DNA of 64,000 bases from Psilocybe azurescens (GCA_023853785.1 JAJIRX010000817.1:1-64000); one strand, 5' to 3'; shown: positions 37,101 through 48,706, counted from the stretch's first letter. A program made the numbers and translations. Notes: generated by a model not told the origin, from the sequence alone.

Positions 37101-38052
37101 GATGTCATCCATGGCTTCAAGTGCAGGCATCTCTTCAGTGAGATCAGAGGATTGCTGAAAAGTAGGAATTGTAGACATTGCAGTAGGAGTGGGTTGAGTT
37201 TGATACAAGATAGTCTAAGCCTTTATACTCAGTTACGAGCATATGTGTATCTGTTTTAGTGCCTCCAACTGCAAAAATAGCTTCGAAAAATTCTCGGGAC
37301 TTCATTGCAAAATCAGTAATTTATAGCTCAAAGTTGGGACTCCGGAAAAATTAATATGAGATCTTGCTGCTTTGAAATTTGTTCTGTAGAGTACAAATAA
37401 CCCTGCTGCACTAACATATGACCCTCTGGACATCCAGAGATTGACCGAAATTAATCTTGTCTTTCCGACATTAATCTTATTGAATTCTGTCCATTTTTGG
37501 TCATCAGAGAATTCTGCCGCAAATAAAATAGCTAAAAATACAGGACAAGTGTTCCCTAATAGCGTGGGCTATGTTATCCAACACTCATGCATTTTTTCCC
37601 CAGTAATATACTACCATTGCTACATAGGGTAAGGTTGAATGCATCACCTACTTTACAGATCAAATCACTGTGTACAAGGTTTATCCGTCACTGCCATCTT
37701 TTCAGCACCTAGAATCACCCCCAAACATCTCTATTTACAATGCTATGCTATCTGACATGTAATTGCAACAAGTTTGAAGCATTTGCGTTCACGAGAACTT
37801 TAAAGATAAAGGAATTAGTGCGGGGCATCCGTGAGATTGCTTAGAAATCACGGCATGTTCGGCAAATTTACCTGGTATTTCAAGGATCTACACCTATTCT
37901 TCGTAAAAAAATTCATCTATAAATTGTAATATACATTCCCATAGTTAATTTCCATGTATGGATGCAAAAAAATTGAAGAATTTCGTTCATATCTTGCTCT
38001 ACAGTGCAAATGGCCAACTAAGGGGGTTGGCCAGGTTCAGGGTCGGAGACAG
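34197..38052 (-). mobile_element. pogo-like (Tc1/mariner) transposon, TA duplication
   Basis: The left end is CTGTATGCGACCCTGAACC and the reverse complement of the right end is CTGTCTCCGACCCTGAACC. Both continue TGGCCA, giving 25-bp terminal inverted repeats with about three mismatches. A TA dinucleotide flanks each end (34195-34196 and 38053-38054), the target duplication of the Tc1/mariner superfamily. The element is 3856 bp and holds one minus-strand transposase gene. About 0.85 kb beyond the transposase start and 0.37 kb beyond its end are non-coding and AT-rich. Confidence 0.9.
34567..37178 (-). CDS. pogo-type DDE transposase with coiled-coil basic tail
   Basis: The ATG at 37178 begins an N-terminal helix-turn-helix (SLKIRAASRLYNVKRGTLTS), followed by a CENP-B-like DNA-binding region (LTDAQEDVLTDWAKTMGHRG, VGINWPRKFLDRHPDL). 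The catalytic domain shows YNSDEKGIQLGI, LLILDGHNSHCT and LQPCDVGVFSPLSSSW, the three acidic residues expected of a DDE/DDD nuclease. The C-terminus has a leucine-heptad coiled coil (QNNQLRILLEQVQEQLERD), then a long Lys/Glu/Arg/Ala helix and an RGRGRGRG stretch. The frame is lost at the T-runs 36941-36945 and 36431-36436 (one base short each), near 35590 and near 35315. The element is defective as written, unless these are sequencing errors. Confidence 0.78.
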
Positions 38053-38054
38053 TA

Positions 38055-39108
38055 TATAGTGAATAACAGAATTATTTCTTTGAAAGATTAAATACGCTCG
38101 CTCGTCTCGCACCTCGTAGAGTCTCGCCAGTGATTAAGTCATTCTATCTAGAGAAAGTAGTTCCCGATTATTATTACTCGTACAGAACAGTTCTAAATAA
38201 ATTTTCTCATAACACATCTTAAAAACCTACGGTTATCCCTTATCGATTCCCTTTCACCTACTTTTTGAAAGTTGGAGTTGTTTGTGAAGTTGTGTGTGTG
38301 TGTGGTAGTTCATTCCACACACGCATCAACAAAGCAGACTTCAACGCTTACCTGGATCAATGCCGCACTTGAGACAGTCTATCTGGCTCAGTGATGATAA
38401 AAACATATGGCTTGAACTCTCTCCGATCACCGGGGAATTAGAGAACCCGCTTCGAACAGGGTCTATGTTGCAGAACGTAAGCGCCGTACTCCACTGACTG
38501 TGGCCCTATCCGTACCATGTGTGAACAAACTCAGTAGCCGTCGGACCCATGACTCATAATAGCCGCCGAGCCGTCAGCATGTCAGAATGAGCGAGCGAAA
38601 TGTGATCTCTCCAGCGAAAGGTAAACAGCAAAATGAGAGCATGTTTCCGAATAACCTGGGTTACATCGCTTATTTATATTTAAGTATGCGCTATGATGAT
38701 CAATCGCCCGCAACAACTTCTTTCATTAACCCTCATCTGTAGCTCCTCATGATCACATCGATAACTGCGGGAATGAACTTCCTCCCACGAATTGACTCCC
38801 ACGATCATTTAATATTCTGTTACAGAGGCGCCCAATCGGCAGGACATCCGCTCTGTAACGTGCATGGACACGTTTTCTAGTCTAACCATTAGTTTTGGCA
38901 GCGTTTACATCTTAAAATCCTTCGATACTTGTCGGTAAAATCTTTAGAAACTAGGCGCCTCCGGCTTAAGGTCTAAATTTGATTCTACGTCATGACGATG
39001 CAAGAAATTCTGAGCGCTGTCTAAAATAGGGTACAAGACATGGCATGTCAGTCGAGGGAAAGCCCGGGTATATATATCAGAAACGAAACTGCAGAATCGG
39101 GAGACCCT
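38055..39108. other. Upstream region of membrane gene copy C
   Basis: No gene is supported. There is a short GT microsatellite at about 38288-38304. An in-frame ATG at 39040 would add 23 polar residues in front of the signal peptide. The paralogues start at the position equivalent to 39109, so 39109 is preferred. Confidence 0.4.
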
Positions 39109-40753
39109 ATGATATTCCTTGTCCTTATCGTCTCATACCTGTCGAGAGGTGCTACACTGGCCTTCCCGCTTCAAGTCCATTCAGGGGATCTCCTATCGAG
39201 AGAGTCAGCCTCTTCTGTGGTGTGCACGTGTCCAGATCAGCGCTCGATCTGGGATATAGTCTGGAGCTGCTTTGCTACAATATTCGCATGCTCTTGGGTC
39301 GCAGTTCATCCGGACATACCAGCTCCAGACGAAGGATGGTGGAAGGTCACTTTCACGCGACTTGAATACATGTTTTGGACCATTCTGACGCCAGAGATGA
39401 TGATCCTCTGGGCAGCCAGGCAGTGGTTTGGGGCAAGGGCCCTCCTTCACTTGAAGGACATCAGTGCGTCTCTCAAAATGAAAGCCATGATGGGCCTTAC
39501 CTACCTTCTGATTATGATAGACAATATCGACACCGTTTTCGTTGAGCATGGATGGACGGAAACTCACGCTCACTTCCTTCAAATGGGAGGATTCACACTC
39601 TTCGATGGGAAACGGTCGAAGGGAGTCTTATCTCACAAGCACCTCAGTAATCTTGTTCGAAACGGCAAAGTTAAATTTCCAGACATTTCGGCCAAGCAAA
39701 TTGAAGATCGAAGCAAAAGCGACGGATTGGCCAAATTTCTTGTAATAGGCCAAACCACATGGTTTATTCTGCAAGTTATTACACGAAAAGCCCAAGGATT
39801 GGGAACCACCAAGCTTGAGATATCCAGTCTAGCATTCGCGGCTATTAATGCCACGATTTATTTCTTTTGGTGGAATAAGCCGTACAATGTTCGGACATCT
39901 GTTCCAGTTTACCTCCTGGAGCCAACAGAGACCGAAGCGAAGGCAGGTGCGTGCTTCGGATGTCCTTTAATAGCGTTACAAACATAAGAATTCATGTCAG
40001 ATCTAGAGGCTGAGTCGTTAAACACCCCTATAAGTGTGAGCAAGACTACAGAAGAAAAAGCAGACAAAGGTACTGATTTTGCCTCCATGTATACCCGTAC
40101 AAAAAGCGTTCTGACGACAACACGATGCAGATGATGATACAAATCCCGACGAGTCCACGCCAAGATGCAACCTCCCGTCCACTGTGGCAGCAGCAAGCTC
40201 ATTTCGGAAGCTTGTATCGTGGCCGCAGAACGCAGTGATATATGTGGCAAACAGTCTTCACAACATGAGTGAAAACTTTCAAGAATTCCGTCATTTCCAA
40301 CATCTATTGGGCCCGGGCGTGACAGGATTACAGAAGGTCCCGAAGTTCTACGCAATATTAGGGGACTACGACATGAAAGTCAACCTTGTCGTGTCCGTCA
40401 TCGGTATAATATTCGGAGCCATACATTGTGCTGCATGGGTCTTCAGATTCCCATCGGTCGTCGAGCTCATGCTGTGGCGGATCGGATCGCTTCTTACCAC
40501 CTGCATTCCAGCCTTGTTCCTCGCTCTTGTCTTTAGCGTGGATGGTGTCCTGAAAGCTCCTACCGATCCATATAAAAGAGGGTGGAAAGGATTCATCCGC
40601 CTTCATATTTCCCCTTTCATGTTTGCTGTCTTGCTCCCGTTATATGGTTTAGCTCGAGCTGTGGTTATCACTGAAGCTCTAATAACGTTGCGGGATCTGC
40701 CATCAAGTGCATTATCCATAGTGAGCTGGACAACGGTCATACCACACATATAG
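39109..40753 (+). CDS. Fungal multi-pass membrane protein, family copy C
   Basis: The best-resolved member of the family. Exons run 39109-39946, 40001-40069 and 40131-40753 with GT-AG borders and preserved frame, giving 509 residues. It starts with a signal peptide (MIFLVLIVSYLSRGATLAFP) and a Cys-containing lumenal segment (CTCPDQRSIWDIVWSCF). An HPDIPAPDE loop and LEYMFWTILTPE with WAARQWFGA follow. The middle holds HGWTETHAHFLQMGGF, QIEDRSKSDGLAKFLVIGQT and YFFWWNKPYNVRTS. The last third has two hydrophobic segments around VIGIIFGAIHCAAWVF and ends VIPHI. The HGWT...QMGGF, FFWWNKP and GAIHCAAW blocks are shared by all three copies. No enzyme fold is recognised. A sensor, channel or transporter-like role would be a guess. 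Confidence 0.85.
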
Positions 40754-41356
40754 AAGCACCTTCCCGATGTCAAAGGCAAGTGAACTGGTTGGGGTACAAT
40801 TGGAAGGAATTATGTCAACGACTAGGTTGACCGCGCTATACCGGCACACTATCAGCGATCGAGTAGGGGGACTAATGATTCAAAATAGCTTAATTACTTG
40901 ACTTAGTTAAGAAGCGTATATTTCGGCGTTGATTTGATTATAAGGGAAAGTAACGATGGTGTTTTTCACAGCGATGTGGATGGGCGTAAAAGGAAATTCC
41001 AAGGTGGCACAAATCAAACGCATAGACCCAACTGATACCGGTCTTATTGCCATATATTTAGTTTTAGTCGATAGAACGTGCGCTTGTCCCACGATACATC
41101 CGGCCCATAAGAAGAATTATATAGTCACAAGGTTCGCTCGAGATAGCACCATGAAGGGCTTGGTTATCATGTTTGTGGGCGCTGATAAATAATGTCCCAA
41201 AAAGGAAAGTGAAAAGAAAAGAAAAGAGAGGATTTTCTAATATAATTATATCTCGCTCATTTCTTGTTCAATTCCTACCAAATAAATTGCAATATGTTTG
41301 GAAAATTCAATACTACAATTTGACACATAAATCCTACTAATTAATTAGCTGCTATT
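40754..41356. other. Intergenic, no supported gene
   Basis: Only short frames are present. A purine run (AAAAGGAAAGTGAAAAGAAA) lies near 41198. Confidence 0.4.
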
Positions 41357-42470
41357 TGTTGAAAAGACCAAAGCAATCAGATAAAAACCATGAGGTTGGG
41401 AGGTAAACATGTAGCATACAATAATGTAAATACAATTTATACTAGCTAAATTTACTTTGTAACGGAGAATTCAGTTTATATAAAATTTCTACATACTTGT
41501 GGTGGCGCATTCAGTGCATGGGATCATGGGAATTGAGCTATTTGATTCCCAGATTCCAACACTATTACTGTCATACATTATCTTCCACTCTGATTTTTGC
41601 ACAGTTCATTAATCCCCATATCAGCTATTCCTTCCTGTACATTCTTTACTTTTACACAAGGCACACACATTAGGACAGAATTTTTTGTTGTTTCCCTCAG
41701 GACAGTCCTTTATGAAGCATTTCCAGCATTTTCTGTCTGGATGAAGTTTCTTTAAAGTATGAGCAACATCTGCTGCTACCTCTGGATGTGTAATCATGTG
41801 CTGGGGTTGTTTCTTTTCTGATATATTAAATGGTATTACATGGGGAACTGATAATTGGCTAGGACCTGCAGTATTGATATTTGAAAGGCTAAGCATTGGA
41901 ATAAGGACTTGCAGTAGGCTCTTCCATTGAAAGTATACAGAAATATATTTGAGCTTTCATCTGCAAATGGATTTTCATAAACCTCTCCAGCAAATGAAAG
42001 TGCAGATAAGACATATTAAGAAGTAGTACATTGTGTAAGCCTGGTGCCCCAGTCTTACCACAGCCCCTTTCCATATTATCTTATCTTCTACATTTACATA
42101 CATATGACCATGATCCCCAACACATTCCTTCAACACTGACTTCTCTCTTACACATTAGACATTATGCACCATATACACCTGTAGCCAGTCAGTTGTTCTA
42201 TTGATATACTGTGGTCCTGTCATTCTCTGCATGACTCTCAGCGAGCTCTGGTGACACTAGGCTTTTGTTGGAATCTGGGAATCAAATGGCTCCATTCCCA
42301 TGATCTCGTGTGCTGAATACGCCACCACAAGTGTGTAGAATTTTTATATAAACTGAATACTCTGTTACAAAGTCAATTTAGCTAGTATAAATTGTATTTA
42401 CATTATTGTATGCTACATGTTTACCTCCCAATCTCATGGTTTTTATCTGTTTGCTTTGGTCTTTTCAACA
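41357..42470. mobile_element. DNA element with 206-bp terminal inverted repeats
   Basis: Arm 41357-41562 begins TGTTGAAAAGACCAAAGCAA. Arm 42265-42470 is its reverse complement with about 10% differences. The 700-bp interior carries a short Cys-rich minus-strand frame and no transposase. A short segment (ACATATTAAGAAGTAGTACAT) occurs both in the interior (about 42009) and just outside the right arm (about 42486), so the right boundary may have been rearranged. It is a probable internally deleted DNA transposon. Confidence 0.75.
41621..41896 (-). CDS. Cys-rich 91-residue ORF inside TIR element
   Basis: The ATG at 41896 begins MLSLSNINTAGPSQLSV. The C-terminal third is a cysteine cluster: CWKC, KDCPEG, KFCPNVCALC, KECTGRNS. 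It has eight cysteines spaced like a small zinc-binding tail. Tails ending in CxGRN are known to me from transposon-linked fungal proteins, so this is probably the last exon of an element gene whose front part is lost. It is not expected to act alone. Confidence 0.4.
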   Translation of the reverse strand: MLSLSNINTAGPSQLSVPHVIPFNISEKKQPQHMITHPEVAADVAHTLKKLHPDRKCWKCFIKDCPEGNNKKFCPNVCALCKSKECTGRNS

Positions 42471-43174
42471 GCTTTCACATTGCAGGTAGAACATATTAAG
42501 AAGTAGTACATGATATAGGGCTTACATATGTGTATATACACTAATGAGAATGTAAGGGAGGAAGGAACAAGCAATTAAGAATGAGGAAAGGACAGGAAAT
42601 GACTGAAATTCAAAAAAAGCGGAGCTGTGAGAATATTTGGCTAAATATGGCTGAGATCAACACAGCCACTGCTAGGCATAGCCACTGCTAGGCACAGCCA
42701 CCTCCCACAAGCACCATAACCTTGCCCCATGAAGACACCACGAGTGACAGGTGATTCAACCTATGGAAGCTAGCAATGTTTGTTCAGATTAGTCAGATCA
42801 TGGAAGTGGGAAAGAGTGGAAGGACCGTAGCGGCGTTATGGCGTTCGCAAGAGGTTGAAAGATGGTGGTAGTTGTACAGAAGCATTACCCGAATTTACCC
42901 GTGCACTGGTCGGCTCATTCCGAAATGTTAATGCCAAGGCAATATCTTTTTTTTCTGGAGCGTTTAATTGGTACTTGACGAGCAGCACATGTCGTTGTTT
43001 TGTACTCACTAGGTTGTGGCTTTCTGGGATGTGTACTGTCAGCATCAGCTAGTCATTGATTGATCTACAAATTGAACAGATTTCAATCAATGTTTCAAGA
43101 ATATTTTTAAGATTTGGATTATAGTGAATGTATGATCTGCGGTTCATCCGCAAAACCCAAAAAAAAAGATGTCA
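42471..43174. other. Intergenic with imperfect tandem repeat
   Basis: No gene. Around 42655-42710 a short unit (CACAGCCACTGCTAGGCA) is repeated about three times. Confidence 0.5.
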
Positions 43175-43248
43175 TGGCCAACGTGGGGATCGAACCCAAG
43201 ACCTTCGCGTTATTAGCACGACGCTCTAACCAGCTGAGCTAGTCGGCC
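43175..43248 (-). tRNA. tRNA-Ile (anticodon AAU), intronless
   Basis: 74 nt read on the minus strand. The seven-pair acceptor stem is GGCCGAC/GTTGGCC, with a D arm GCTCAGCTGGTTAGAGC. The anticodon loop is CTAATAA with anticodon AAT (Ile, inosine-modified). The T arm is GGGTTCGATCCCC. A run of nine A on the plus strand just outside its 3' end is a Pol III T-run terminator in the sense of the gene. The sequence is identical to the tRNA at 51965-52038. Confidence 0.95.
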
Positions 43249-44112
43249 ATTGACATAACCTAGCCAGATAAAGTCCTCCAGCTAAATTTAATCTCATCTT
43301 ATCTTATAATAATAACATTCCTATCTTATCGCATCCCCAATTTCACGTGCTGTGGGCTATGGTCCGTGCTGCGCATCTAAAGTTAAATAAAAATATGATT
43401 GTCTAGCTTCGTAGGAATGTGTTTTCCCCTTCGTTCCTCTCGTTCCCTTGTCCGTATTTTCCACACCCCACACCCAGAAGCCTGATTATCTCACTATATC
43501 CCGCGTTAGTTCCTTTTCTCTACTTGACCTTTATGCATTAATTGCCAAGATGACTGGCTGCTGGGATCACATATTACGCTCTTCACTATCTCTTGCAGAC
43601 ACCGCTGACAGAGATATTTTTGGAGTTCTTTATTTCTTTTCTCTAAGCTGGATTGGGCGTGTTCCTAGACCCTAACTTGAAATTGCTGACATTTTGTCCG
43701 TGCTTCCGTTAACTTGAAAGACTTTCCTGTTACTTCATTTAAAGCCGATCCAATCCTGCGACAATTGTAAAAATCTATCATACTATCCGTGGATGTAGTA
43801 GTTGGCAGATCCATCATCAGCTTCGTTCATGATCGTTTGCTGAATGGTAAAATTTGCCTAACAATCGTCACAGATCCTATGGTAGATTTCGAACACTGTC
43901 TAGCATTTCTTTCGGTTAATAGCTTGTGCTTTTGCGGTGGAAGTATTGGATGAGAGACGATGGGTCTTTATTGGATGGACTTTGGGGGAATCGTAAATTA
44001 CAGCGTGATAAGATTGATTATTGAAATGAACATCGAAATACTGTAATTATCACTTGCGTCGTTCGTTGAATTAAACGCTTCCAATCTCATGATCCGAACT
44101 GCTATACTGTTT
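43249..44112. other. Intergenic, no supported gene
   Basis: Short frames only. The 75-codon frame at 43448 has no recognisable features. Confidence 0.4.
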
Positions 44113-45257
44113 TCACTGAAGGGACAGAAAAGAGTCTTCTCGTTCATCTTCTTGCACCTCAAGGCTCGTGTTAGAGAATGCTGTTGATCCGCCAGAAAGG
44201 CGAATCAAAGAAAGCGGAAGCACTATAATTGTTACTAACGTGAAGCCTATGAGACTGCTAAAAGCGTATTAAGAGTAAGTGTCGACACTGAACGAAAGGA
44301 AACAAAATTACCAGATAAATCCGATGAGCAATGGCACTACTTGAGAAGGCTCAACGGCCATTGTTGTCGAGGGAATATGACGATGGACGTCGTCCGTGAA
44401 GACAGCAGTTGTGGATGACGAAATAGCTCTATACTCCTCGATGTGCACCTTTTACTCGCAGACAAGTGCTCTTCAGCGAGGTCTGTGTCACAAAACGACC
44501 ACCGGGAGTAATCGCTGTTTTCAAACATCTCCACGCGTCGGCGATTGAAGAATTCAATGGTGTATTGACGAACTGCTCGCCATTCGTACTCGGACGAGAT
44601 GTCCTGGAGATGGGAAAGAAAGTCGAAAAAGACTAGGGGTACCATATAGTCATTAACGAAATGTATGGAGAGTATGCTGAAATAATTCAGAAGAGGGAAG
44701 TATAGTGAATCGAAAGTGTTGTAATCTTTGTCGGCACTGTTGTGTGCGTTCCGCTTGCCTAGCCTGTAGAGGTCCGTCGCACGCAGTTCGTGTGCTAGGA
44801 CAGACATAATATCGTGTCGCTCTATGTCGGGAAAAAGCGACAGCAGGTGTGGCAAAGAGGTAAGCTGGGACTTAGTAGCAACTGGGGTTGAGGGTGCAGA
44901 AGGGGAAGGGCTCTGGGACACCAATGGACTAGGACGACCAATTGTAGATGATGAAGTGTCTTCGATCTCTACCAAGACCGGGAGTGGCGAGAATGCGTGG
45001 GGTCTGACAGTAACAGGTGTGGTAGGAGGTGTCACTTGCGTGATATGTGGGCTAGGTCTGCTATTCGTCTTCATCGATGAGGCGTCATTAGATTTCTCGC
45101 TGGGTGCCGAGACCAAGGCGAGAAGATCCTCGACCTCATGTTCTTCGACTCTGGTGGTATCTGAAGTATGAGTCGCGACATGTGAAGAGTCAACGGAATC
45201 GTAGTATATGGTCGTGTCTGGACCAGACGACGACATGAAGTCGTCGAGTGATGCCAT
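44113..45257 (-). CDS. Single-pass membrane protein of unknown function
   Basis: The ATG at 45257 begins MASLDDFMSSSGPDTT. The first 130 residues are Ser/Thr/Pro-rich and acidic. A folded-looking region follows (LPHLLSLFPDIERHDIMSVL, LYRLGKR, EWRAVRQYTIEFFNRRRVEM). One more A in the run at 44450-44453 lets the frame continue through VFTDDVHRHIPSTTMAVEPS into a transmembrane segment. A 54-nt intron (44258-44311) splits that segment, FTLVTIIVLPLSLI follows, and the acidic tail ends at 44113. As repaired the protein has about 363 residues. The FPD...EWRAV...FFNRRRVEM block resembles hypothetical and gag-like proteins of Agaricomycetes, so a retroelement origin is possible. Confidence 0.55.
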
Positions 45258-45397
45258 ATAATCAAGAATGTGGTTGACACGAGCGAGAAAAGGGGCTGGG
45301 CCTGAGACTGGGATGGAGGATGTGGCGGCAAGCTATGTCAATCGAACGGAAGAAACTGCCAATGATTGGCTGTCTCTCGATAGATCTACGGATAGAG

Positions 45398-45458
45398 CTA
45401 AAAGTTGAATCAGTGATGGTCGATTCAATATTATGGGACAGAGGGTGTGTAATTTTAC
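45398..45458 (-). other. Probable 5' UTR intron of the membrane protein gene
   Basis: GTAAAATT...TTTTAG on the minus strand, 61 nt, lies between a TATA box at 45510-45517 and the ATG at 45257. The spliced leader would carry a short upstream ORF starting at an ATG near 45496, which may damp translation. Confidence 0.35.
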
Positions 45459-45509
45459 CTGTGAGCGTTCTGTGAGAGGATGAATGCATTAACATTGCCC
45501 ACTCTACAT

Positions 45510-45517
45510 CTTATATA
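45510..45517 (-). promoter_or_regulatory. TATA box, TATATAAG
   Basis: TATATAAG on the minus strand, about 250 bp before the ATG at 45257. The distance is explained by the predicted 61-nt leader intron. Confidence 0.45.
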
Positions 45518-46229
45518 CAAAGGCGCAGTCGAATAACAAAGAAAATCATGGTGAAAGGGTGGTGACAAAGGCGTGTTGGATATGCAGGCCACGACTACAA
45601 TCATATTTCCCCCGAGAAAAAATTGCCTGAACCATTACTCTCCGTGTTGCCAAATCGTCAGTCGACGCCAGAAAGCATCGCGTTCTGCAAATACTCTGGT
45701 TTTTCTTTCATACAGAGCGCCATTGAACATCGATCTACGTCGGCAGCATGCACGTTGTAAAGATGGTAGCGACTGCAGAGCCAGTTGTCATTTGCTTGAA
45801 GAATGGTACAGTACCCTCAAACAATAGCGATAACAAATCCAGTGTTCTTCCTGGGTGTTGCCAGCGTCCTGAGGGCAAAACAGAGAAAATGTTCTACTGT
45901 GTATGGCACGTGTAGGAATGTTCAAAAGATACAACCGAAAGAGGACACATCATTATCCCACGTTTCCCACCTGACTGCCAGCGGACCGTCAGGATTGCAC
46001 GCCTTCCGCTCAACCATCACCACCCACCGCTGACCCGCGCCCTCGGTAACCTTCGAAGCCAGCTCGATATGCATTCCGGACATACTTCGCAACAATAATA
46101 GAATACGCAGACACAGAGCGCGGTCATGTGTCCTCCTTCCACAGTTTTACCGTTAGGTGGAAATATTGCCAGCGATGTTCATACATATAAGATGCCAACG
46201 AGGAACAACAATTTAGAAAGGTCTTCGGC
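45518..46229. other. Divergent intergenic region
   Basis: Lies between the minus-strand membrane protein gene and the plus-strand carboxylesterase gene. No gene is supported. ACATATAAGATG at about 46184 is a TATA-like element some 45 bp before the esterase ATG. Confidence 0.4.
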
Positions 46230-48706
46230 ATGTTGCCTCTCGCCGTATTGCTCCTGGTTGCCACACATCAAGCCATCGCTGCACCATCTGCTACCAGTCT
46301 CCAAACCGATCTCACTTTTCTGTTCCAAAATGACCTTAATTGTAAGTCTCGCTTCAATTCCATGTTGTGCTTCGATCTTAATCCGACGTCCTGCATTCAG
46401 GGCCAACCGCCCCTGATCACAAGGGGACCATCCTCATCAGCAAGTTTGGAACCAGGGCACAAGGTGCTGCCGCATGTGCAGAATTGAACGAGTCTCTGCT
46501 TACCACCGATGGGCCCTACTTCGAGTCTGATACGAAATCGCTGCTGACTTACCTCAACATCAATTCACGCTATTACAAACAGAAGTTCTGGGTTGAGTCA
46601 ACACCCGACGCACCATGTTCCGTGATCTCACTCCCCGGTGCCCTACAATCTGTTTCATGTAACAGTCAATTCCCAACTTTCTGCTCTCAAAGTGCGCCAT
46701 ATCGTCGAAATACTGACGTCGACCCAAACCCCGCATATCAAGTTCAGGTAGAGTCGAAGAAGTTAACTGTTGTAGGGTAAGCCCTGTATTTCATCTCGAC
46801 CATCTTTCCCGACATTTAAACGTCACCATCCATCAGAACCCGAGATCATCTATCTTTCCGTTTCCTCGGAATCCCCTACGCGGATCATTTTGAACGACTT
46901 AGCTACTCCAAACCATTCAGCGGTGTCGGCACCATCAATGCACTGAATTACGGGTCGCCTTGTACACAGTCAAGCGGTGGCAGCGAGGACTGTTTATTTC
47001 TTAACATATATACTCCATATCTACCACAGAATCCGGCTCGATCGAAGAATCTCAAACCTGTAATGTTCTGGATACATGGCGGAGGTTTTACCAGCGGCGA
47101 AGGAAGTGACAGCATCTACGACGGAGGAAACATGGTCAGTAGAAGTGATGTTGTGGTCGTTAGCATCAACTACCGGTAAGAGCGCATCTGCAATGACAGA
47201 ATTATTGCTCATCTGGAATCAGATTAGGCGCCCTTGGCTTCCTAGCGTTGGAAGATGGGGTAACCAATGGTAATTTTGGCATTGCCGATCAGGTTCGTGT
47301 TCCGCTTTGAATAGAATTAATTCAGCCTTATATCGACGTTCGAAAATAGATCACGGCTTTGCAATGGGTCAAAGAGCATATTGCAGACTTTGGTGGTGAT
47401 CCGTCCCTCGTCACTATTCATGGACAGTCCGCCGGGGCAGGCTCAGTTCGTGCTCTTCTTGCATCGCCCCCTGCGTTTGGCCTATTCCAAGGTGCCATAG
47501 CCCAAAGCAATCTGGGGGTTTCGGATACGCGGCAACCTACTCAAAATATCTCACTATCCAGGAGCAATACGCATCTTTTGGCGGAGCTCTCGTGTCCTCC
47601 GTAGGTTGCGCAGGTAGCCCCAATGTTTTGGCATGCCTACGGGCTCTTCCTGCTTCAAACATAATATCTGCTTCCAACGGGCCTAGGTATTGCTTTTTGA
47701 GTTTTTTATATTTGAAACTGTTCTAACTGGCACACAGGTATATTGTCGTTGACGGCAAATTTATCACAACCGATCAGCTTCAGGTGAATAATGGTCAGGC
47801 CGCCAGAGCACATGTGATGTTTGGGTGGATGAGAGACGACGGCGCCGACTTTATCGGTGCGTTCCCTACAACAAACTCGACGCTTACAAGTGCGTTACTG
47901 GGAGCTGGGTAATACATATTCTTCGTCTCATGGCGGTCACAGTCGTCTTATCATGCCCACAGGCTCAGCAGCGATGTGGTGAAAAAGGTGGTTGGTTCCA
48001 ATTTATTCCCAACTCCACTTGGAACAAACTCGTTGCAAAACCTGTTTAATGTAACGAGTCGAATTGGTACAGACGGGCAATTCCGGTCAGTCCAAATGTT
48101 TGCAAATACAGGGCCCACACGATACTCAAACGCGCTGCAGATGCATAGACCAAGCAACGCTTATCGCAGCAGCGAAACATGACGTGTTTCCTTCAGTTTG
48201 GGCGTACCAATTTGACCGCAGCTACGGTGGCTACGAGCCTGTTCCAGGTACATGCAACCCTCCACCTACATCTGCATTCCCAAACGGAGACCCTAGTCAA
48301 CCTTACTATCGGTTAGTTATGCACGAGCGAACACAGCAATGCATTACATGCTGAGCTATCATTATTCTATAGGTGCCATTCCGGCGAACTATACTACATG
48401 TTTGGGACCCTGGGCCAGGACTCACAGCCCTTCCGCGACGCCAACGACCTCCTCTTGTCCCAATACGCAGTCGATATGTGGGGGTCCTTCGCACGCACGC
48501 AGAATCCGAATCCGTCGGCGTATTTCCTCGCCGCCCGTGGGTACACTAATACTACCAAAATGCTTCAGCAAACAGGGGGGTGGAATAAAGTGACACCGCG
48601 GGAGAAGATGCCGTTGAGGATTATTGATGCTCCGCCGACAAATTCGCAGTGGTTGGAAGAGAAGCAATGTGATCTGCTGGGGTATCCATTTACTTTCTAC
48701 GGATGA
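46230..48706 (+). CDS. Secreted carboxylesterase (type B, alpha/beta hydrolase)
   Basis: Serine ester hydrolase, probably extracellular. The ATG at 46230 gives a signal peptide (MLPLAVLLLVATHQAIAAPS). About 150 residues of a basidiomycete-type N-terminal extension follow, rich in paired cysteines. The type-B core comes next: FRFLGIPYAD, SEDCLFLNIYTP, the oxyanion-hole motif MFWIHGGGFTSG and the nucleophile elbow VTIHGQSAGAGS. The C-terminal part (ELYYMFGTLGQDSQPFRDAN) is the family's usual one. About nine introns, for example 46341-46401. The frame is lost at the G-run 47514-47518; one more G rejoins SNLG to a conserved GFGYAATYSKYL stretch. This is probably a base-calling error. Substrate (lipid, plant ester or other) cannot be read from sequence. 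Confidence 0.85.

Noticed and set aside
39040..39108. Upstream ATG of membrane gene copy C
   Set aside because: It adds 23 polar residues before the signal peptide. Copies A and B start at the equivalent of 39109.
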